DNA of 64,000 bases from Vandiemenella viatica (lineage: Eukaryota > Arthropoda > Insecta > Orthoptera > Morabidae): contig CM061920.1 of the NCBI GenBank assembly GCA_031002005.1, positions 108,373,447 through 108,437,446 of the forward strand, written 5' to 3'. The position numbers and the translations under genes were made by a program. Below the pieces are notes generated by a model. That model did not search any database. It was not told the DNA's origin and saw only the letters and a list, made by a program, of their open reading frames with translations. Shown piece after piece: positions 58,141-64,000 of the stretch. Within the stretch, counting starts at the first letter, position 1. Each line of letters begins with the position of its first letter.

Positions 58141-59360
58141 GCGTCAAAAACATAAAATAAAATACACTAATACGCGACTGTTAGTAGCTGACACTGGAAA
58201 TAGATGGATCAAAAGTACATGAGTCTAATACGAATGATGAGTAAGTTTACTCTCTTAGTGTTAAAATGTGTCGTACAGTGTACGGTAGTCTTGTATTAAG
58301 TGAAGTGTAAACTGACCATCTGGCAAGAAATAAATTGTAAATACACATTCATTGCAAATATCAGCATGGTAGTGATGACGTGGGGAATAGGAAGTAAAGG
58401 AATAGATTGTGGTCGTTACTTTCTCCTCTAAACGACCATCGACTTTGAAAAATTTCTTTCGAGTAGAAGCTGGTAGGGTAAACAGCATCACAAGCAATGT
58501 TTATACCTGAATCTCTTCAAGTAATGAGATGTGATGCTTCATGAAATTTCCGCCCATCGTAATCAAATTACCAGTTTGTTTTAATGAACGTAATTATGTG
58601 AATTAATGGGCTCGCTGCGTTGGATTCTCAGGAGGTGTAATCAGCAATTTGACATTGCTAAACAGCAACTTTTTTACATCGGGAAGAACGGCACCGCTGT
58701 GTTGGTGTTCCTATTAGCAAGAAGTGATTCGTCATCGGTTGCTTCATGTAAGAGAGCTGAAGGACTCTACAACAGGTTACTGTACTAATACCGGAAATCT
58801 TTCTAATCCAAAACGTGGCATGAAAAGTGAAATAGTCATTTAGTTAAACTGATTTAATTCTCTAATACCATCTAAGCAGCGCTGATAAGGTAATCCGTAC
58901 GTCAATTCCTCAGGTAGAAATACAGACGTTCTAGCGTATTTCCGGACAACTGGAGTTAAGGCGTGGTAAACCTGGCATTCCTAGAGTCGCCAATTCCAGT
59001 TTACCATATATCACGTAGTGCAAGAGCTATGTGCCCAATGCGCTTTTTGCGTGGCTACAGAGGGAAGGTTATTAGATCCATCGCTCTCACTCACAATTTG
59101 AAGGTTGTTTGTCTAGCTATGAATCATTCAAACCGAGCCACGTGAAAGAGACGCCAGCAGCACTGAGCAGAGCTGGAGCTGAAAGATAACGAGAAATAAG
59201 CGCTTGCAAAATAAGGGAAAATAAATGTAAAAGAAATACAGAACAGTAGAAATAAGAAAAAAGCACGGCTTATTATATCTGATTCGTAGGTTAGATATAT
59301 TGGACTGACCTTCGATCCAGATTCGAGCACAAAGATTTAAACTAGAACGTTTCAAAAGAA
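58141..59360. other. No gene seen
   Basis: Frames up to about 78 codons without known domains. Nothing recognised. Confidence 0.4.
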
Positions 59361-59364
59361 GCAC

Positions 59365-59600
59365 CGAGTGTGGTAAATATGCAGTGAAGAACTGTACAAG
59401 CATTCGGAAAGACCTGGGTTCGATTCCCAACACAGCCATCGAGACATCTCTATGGATTCCCGAAGTACTCTAGGCGAACGCGTGGAATATTCTATCACAA
59501 AAGACTGGAGCCGGCTTCCTATCCACTTCTTGTCATCAATATTACACCCAATGCCATGCCGGTGTTGAAGAGCTTCGTCTCCTCACCCTCTCACATACTC
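59365..59600 (+). mobile_element. tRNA-derived SINE, family 3
   Basis: ACCGAGTGTGGTAAATATGC head, CCTGGGTTCGATTCCCAAC B box, then ATTCCCGAAGTACTCTAGGC and GAACGCGTGGAATATTC, equivalent to the shared core, and TGCCGGTGTTGAAGAGCTTC. It shares core order with family 1 but has a different tRNA-like head and tail. Confidence 0.7.
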
Positions 59601-59760
59601 ATTCAAACACACAAACACAACCAAACACATAAAGAAGACGAAACGCTGATTTCCCAACTTCAGAAATGACAGCAGTGACATGTAGTTTCTAAAATGATGA
59701 AACTGGATTATAGTTTAAAAGAACTACAACAAAAATCGTTTCTGTAACAATGTGAAATAT

Positions 59761-60190
59761 AAAGTTAAAAATAATCTTTAAATATAAATGTTTTGTTTAG
59801 TAGTGATAGGATGTCCCATAAATCAACACAACTTTATTTTTCAATAAACTTAAATAATAATAAATCTGTGATTATTGTAGGCTATTTCTTCCACAGTTGC
59901 TTGTTAAAGTAATAATAATTATTAAAATAATAAATACATTGATAAAAAAATACTTTAATGTAAAAAGAGCATGGGGTGCTAGAAATCAGCTCTCTTAAAT
60001 TTTTCATCCCTAGCTCTTCGTAAAGAGAGAGTCAGTTTAAAAAGTAAACAGATAGCACTACACGCTTTTTTACATTAAAGTTAAATTTTTGGTCAGTAAC
60101 TTTTTCTTAATTTAAGTTTATTCAGGTAATACTGAACTGTGGAATATCCTATCGGCGGTGAACAAAATATTTAAAGATTATTTTTAACTT
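59761..60190. mobile_element. MITE-like long imperfect palindrome
   Basis: AAGTTAAAAATAATCTTTAAAT at the left end matches the minus strand of the right end. Matching pairs continue inward: GATAGGAT; TCAATAAACTTAAAT against TGAATAAACTTAAAT; and ACTTTAATGTAAAAAGAGC against ACTTTAATGTAAAAAAGCG. The two halves pair over most of about 430 bases. No target duplication was resolved and no coding part is present, so the class is unknown. Confidence 0.65.
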
Positions 60191-60567
60191 TTTACTCCGC
60201 ATTGGTATAAACCGTTTTTTCTTTTAGTTTTTAAAAGTACGATTTCATTTTTAACTTTTTAGTTCGCATTGAAAAAGAAGCGTGGTTATTAATTTTTTTA
60301 AACTACAGTTATTTTTGTTGGTTTTAAAACAAAATCGAAGATAAAAGTCTTAGCATTTCATGTGTGACAATTAACTTAAAATTCTTTCATTAATGTTCGC
60401 GTAACATAGCTATTTCGCCTGACGTGGCAACATAACGTGGAAATGTCCCTGTTAGCTTGGAGACCATACTGCGACTTTACTAGACTGAAATAAGTCTGTG
60501 AGGCAACAAATTACTGGAATTATACACAAACTTTGTTTAACATTCGAAGCTATTTTGAACATCATGT
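60191..60567. other. No gene seen
   Basis: TTTTTAACTTTTTACTCCGCATTG at the edge (about 60181) recurs in near-identical form at about 60247, a short direct repeat next to the MITE. Confidence 0.45.
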
Positions 60568-61554
60568 TTCCTGAATAGAGCTGTAAAAGTAATGAGAAAT
60601 TCTGTACCCGTATGTATTCGTTACTAAACCAATCAGTACCCGTTACTTTCGAATCGTTAGTCGTTACTTTTGATACTATCGAACACTAGCATGATGCATC
60701 GTATCGATTCGCGCCGCGTACGGGATAACTTCGTTGCTATCGTATCGTTTCGTTACTCTTTACTTTTGATAGAATACAAACTAGCATGAACCATCGCATT
60801 CGCACCTAGTCGAGCCGCATACTGGACGATTTCATTCGTACTTGGTAAAGTTTAAGTAAATTGTTTATTTAGTAATATAAATTTAGGTAAGTTGTTCATT
60901 TTGATAAAACGAAGTCAAATAATAAGCACATGAATCTTACGGAAAACCTTTGGTTTACACTTGATTTACTGTAATGAATATTATATACGAAAGAATAATC
61001 TAATTTCAAAACAAACGCCTGTTTGCATACAAAAAATTATAATAATAATAATAAAAAAAAATACCTGACATACTCGTATCAAGTGACAATAACTAATGAC
61101 GGTTATTTTTTAAAGTAGCTTGCTCAAAATCCTGCATAGAAGCCTGATATGATAATGGGACATGTATTTAACAAATATTATAATCTTATCAAAGTATTTC
61201 GTTTTTAAATAAGAAGTCTAACCACTGTCTTCCTTTACTTTTTTCATTTATTTTTATAAATTCTTCATCGTTTTGTAATAGATTTGTTAAAATAAATGTT
61301 GACATACCAACAAATCGGGCCTGCAGGCAGAGTGCTACTGACGCCCGCTTTAATTGTTTCAATTTAAAAATATCAATATTCAAAACTTTTAAATCAATAA
61401 CAAAGGTACAGGACAAACATCCGATTAGATTCGTAATTGTTGTTGCGTTGCGGTTACAACAAACATTAAACATCAAAGCCAGTACCGCATTGATCACATG
61501 GATCCTGCGGTAATAATACAATAACTAACACTAGGCAAAAGGAATGAAGTCATT

Positions 61555-62045
61555 GTACCTTGTTCTTTGTTTATGGAATTCCGGAAATGCAGAAAAGGGC
61601 TGCTAAATTTGTTTCTAGACATTATCGCAGAACGCAATCAGTAACAGATATGATAATAGAGCTGGAATGGGATTCATTGGAAGACAGGAGGAGGGTAAAG
61701 AGGGGGAGTGTACAGGGTGTATATTGATGATGAGGCATGGAATGATATTGGTTGTAACAATTAAAAGTAATGCTTGGATGGGAAAAGATGACCATGACCA
61801 CAAGCAGGCACTCGATTTCAGGCACAAGGGTGTAGGAAGATTCTATTTTTCAAGTAAGGGTGTCAGGTATTGGAATACGTTACGAAGAGAAATTATGAAT
61901 AATTTACCAAAAATTTTGAAAGAATTTAAAGTTAAGACTTGTAGAGGGCAAATGTAGGTGGATGCAGGAAGGGAGGAAGATGAGTGTGTAGGGAAATTGC
62001 CAACGGAATGTGTGCTCCATTGTAATTTAATTAAATATTATTAGA
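61555..62045 (+). pseudogene. LINE C-terminal fragment nested in the hAT-like element
   Basis: QKRAAKFVSRHYRRTQSVTD, MIIELEWDSLEDRRRVKRG, then after shifts QALDFRHKGVGRFYFSSKGV and YWNTLRREIMNNLPKILKEF. Same family as 56778-57345, with the shared 3' end GGGAAATTGCCAACGGAATG, TGTGCTCCATTGTAATT. Minus-strand frames over this piece are shadows. Confidence 0.85.
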
Positions 62046-63026
62046 ACATAAAAAATGCAGAGGTATATATCACAAACTATTAGACAACTCTTTTATATTG
62101 TAAATTACACCATAAAATAAAATAGAAGGCATCAAATCTTAAAATAAACAAATTTCTTAAATGTTGGAAATCAATAATACTCACTAATGAATGATCAGTG
62201 AAAAAACAATAACTATCTCAAATTATCCATACAAATTTTCTATTTACAAATTATGCGCTGTAAATTTTAATGTTAAACAAAATAAAAACTACAAAATTAG
62301 TCTTTATGTTGTCAAACTCAGTTACCTCCTTAAAAATATCAAAATTTAACAGTAAATAATGTTAATTAGATTAAAATAATGTTCGAACAATGTGTTTGTA
62401 CACAAACATTTTTATTTTAACGGAACGAATTCAAATCAAAATTCCCACAAATACGGGCGTATGTATACGACGAACGATCTTCAGGCTTCATTTTTTCGTT
62501 CACATTCAAAATATCTTATTTTAATTTTGATACAGCACATGCTTGTGTGGTAATTTCCCCACTCATCCGCGTTTCTCATTAATGATTTTTTTTTATTCTT
62601 AAAATTCATTGATTGTTATGTCACATTACTTCTGATACAACTGAGCACTAGCATGAAGCATCGCATGAATGACTTCGTTAGTACTTTGTAAAGTTCAAGT
62701 AAATTGTTCATTGAGTAAAGTAAATTTAGGTAAATTGTTCGTACATTTGATTTACTGTACTAATTATTACTTACTTCAGAATAATGCCTAATATCACAAT
62801 CGCAGCACACTTAAATCAACTAATTTCAAAACAAACATATGCTCATTCAATCGCTGGGGAAACCGTTCCAGCTCTCGCATGACGCATGATACGTCGCGTT
62901 CGTTCGTTTATCGAATCAAACTGACATCTATACGACAAATGCGAGTAACGAAACATACGAGTAACGAAATGAATTTGTGAGTAACGATTCGGTACTTCGA
63001 GTCAGGCGACGAACCCCTTACTCGGT
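62046..63026. other. Interior and right subterminal region of the hAT-like element
   Basis: No gene. 62640-63020 repeats features of 60660-61020 (ACTAGCATGA-GCATCGCAT, TAAATTTAGGTAAATTGTTC, TAATTTCAAAACAAAC) in the same direction. It ends in several GAGTAACGAA words. Confidence 0.55.
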
Positions 63027-63038
63027 AACGAATAAATC

Positions 63039-63308
63039 ACCGAGGGTGGTGGTCTAACGGTTAGCGTTCTGGCCTCGCATTCGGGAGGACGCCGGTTCGA
63101 ATCCCCGTCCGGGCATCCAGATTTGGGCTTTCCATGGTTTCCCAAATCACTCCAGGCAAATGCCAGGATGCTTCCTTCAAAAGGCCATGGCCGAATTCCT
63201 TCCAATTCCTTGCCACCCCATCCTTTCCCGTCTCTAAAGACCTCGCTGTTAAGAGACGTTAAGCAGTTAAAAAACAAAAAACAAAAAAAAAACAAAAAAA
63301 AACAAAAA
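63039..63308 (+). mobile_element. Young SINE family 1 inside the hAT-like element
   Basis: ACCGAGGGTGGTGGTCTAAC head, perfect GGTTCGAATCCCCG B box, complete core, TCTCTAAAGACCTCGCTG ending and an A-rich tail with interspersed C. AACGAATAAATC at 63027-63038 and again at 63309-63320 is a perfect 12-bp duplication. The insertion is therefore recent and occurred after the hAT-like element. Overlapping frames on both strands are not genes. Confidence 0.93.
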
Positions 63309-63346
63309 AACGAATAAATCGTTACATTTACAGCTCTATTCCTGAA

Positions 63347-64000
63347 GAACGCGCTGAGACGAACGCCGGTGTGTTTGCAGCCAACTCAACATTGGTGTCA
63401 GAGTAAATTGCATAACACACAGGCGACTATCAGCAGAGTCGAAATATTTTTTTATTTTTTTTAAAAAAATAGTAATGAGAATATCAGATAATATGAAATT
63501 ATTATATTGTCATCGGTTAAACTTAAAGTCGAAGCTTGTTGATAAATGAGTTTAGAAGTTCAAACAGGTCAGTTTGTATCATGCATACGTACTGAAGCGT
63601 TGCCTGTATAGTCACGGACAGCACTGCTATACTGACAATAAGGAAACGTCAGCCGAGCCAGTTATGTAGTGTACTACTCGGTTTAAGAAAGGAGCTTCTT
63701 CCGAGAGCCGCTGCTAGTAAAAACAACTTGAAGGACGGCAGGGACGGTGATGAAGACCTCCCGTGGTTCCGGGCTCCACTTTCATTTACAGAATGAACAG
63801 CGACTGATGGTGGATCTCATTCATGGTATGGTGTACGCTTTATGGTATGGTGTACGCAACTGCGACTAGTATCCGCTTGCTCTACGGATGAAATATTACG
63901 ATCATTAAAACAAGAGATACACGTAGATTCTAGGTGCTTGCGTGTTTCATCTGACCATTTCCAATTATGCGGTTAACAAACTTTGTATTCCTATTATTTT
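63347..64000. other. No gene seen
   Basis: AT-rich flank of the hAT-like element. GGTATGGTGTACGC is repeated directly near 63825 and 63845. Nothing else recognised. Confidence 0.4.

Larger units (their letters stand above)
60576..63338 (+). mobile_element. hAT-like DNA transposon with perfect 8-bp target duplication
   Basis: The left end is TAGAGCTGTAAAAGTAA. The right end on the minus strand is TAGAGCTGTAAATGTAA. TTCCTGAA lies directly outside both ends (60568-60575 and 63339-63346), a perfect 8-bp duplication as hAT elements make. Both subterminal regions are full of GTAACGA and CGTTACTTT words in opposed orientation. Matching segments in the two halves (AGTAAATTGTTCATTTAG-type, AATTTCAAAACAAAC) suggest internal duplication. 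A frame at 61521-61189 (110 codons, minus) shows no clear transposase features. A LINE fragment and a SINE are inserted inside; without them it would be about 2 kb. Confidence 0.88.

Noticed and set aside
61189..61521. 110-codon frame inside the hAT-like element as its transposase
   Set aside because: No BED finger, no catalytic block and no dimerisation region can be seen.

Overview
This looks like non-coding DNA from a large, repeat-rich insect nuclear genome. It is AT-rich overall and has no convincing host gene. It holds tRNA-derived SINEs, decayed LINEs, and DNA transposons of the hAT, PIF/Harbinger, Tc1 and Helitron groups. The dominant SINE (tRNA-like head followed by a core near CCAGATTTGGGTTTTCCATGG) is of a kind I associate with polyneopteran insects such as grasshoppers or stick insects; that placement is an inference. 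No open reading frame here reads as an intact host protein. Every recognisable protein similarity is to a transposable element and nearly all copies are broken.

Layout. 1-1640: degenerate repeat array related to repeats inside a Helitron further on. 3908-4995: minus-strand LINE 3' end. 7440-8650: several repeats and two SINEs. 14625-16327: best preserved LINE, with reverse-transcriptase motifs and a C-terminal zinc finger. 17917-18557: two SINEs. 22525-23240: LINE 3' fragment. 25467-26587: PIF/Harbinger element with TTA duplications. 27589-37534: a 9.9-kb inverted-repeat structure with 4-5 kb arms, internal tandem units and a Tc1 transposase remnant in its centre. 41341-46050: SINEs and LINE pieces. 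46241-47985: Helitron with both termini. 51090-52214: hAT-like element with a BED zinc-finger remnant. 52740-53870: LINE. 54351-58150: more SINEs and a LINE. 59761-60190: palindromic MITE-like element. 60576-63338: hAT-like element with a perfect 8-bp duplication, carrying a nested LINE and a nested SINE.

The most unusual object is the 9.9-kb inverted repeat. Both arms start with the same tip, carry a hairpin-rich block and then 1.45-1.6 kb tandem units made of SINE fragments, and point at a short centre. Outside the tips, the left and right flanks together rebuild one monomer of a local tandem repeat. This suggests that the whole structure arrived, or was built, at one site. Long inverted repeats with internal tandem subrepeats are the design of Foldback/Galileo-type elements, but I see no transposase of that group here, so its identity stays open.
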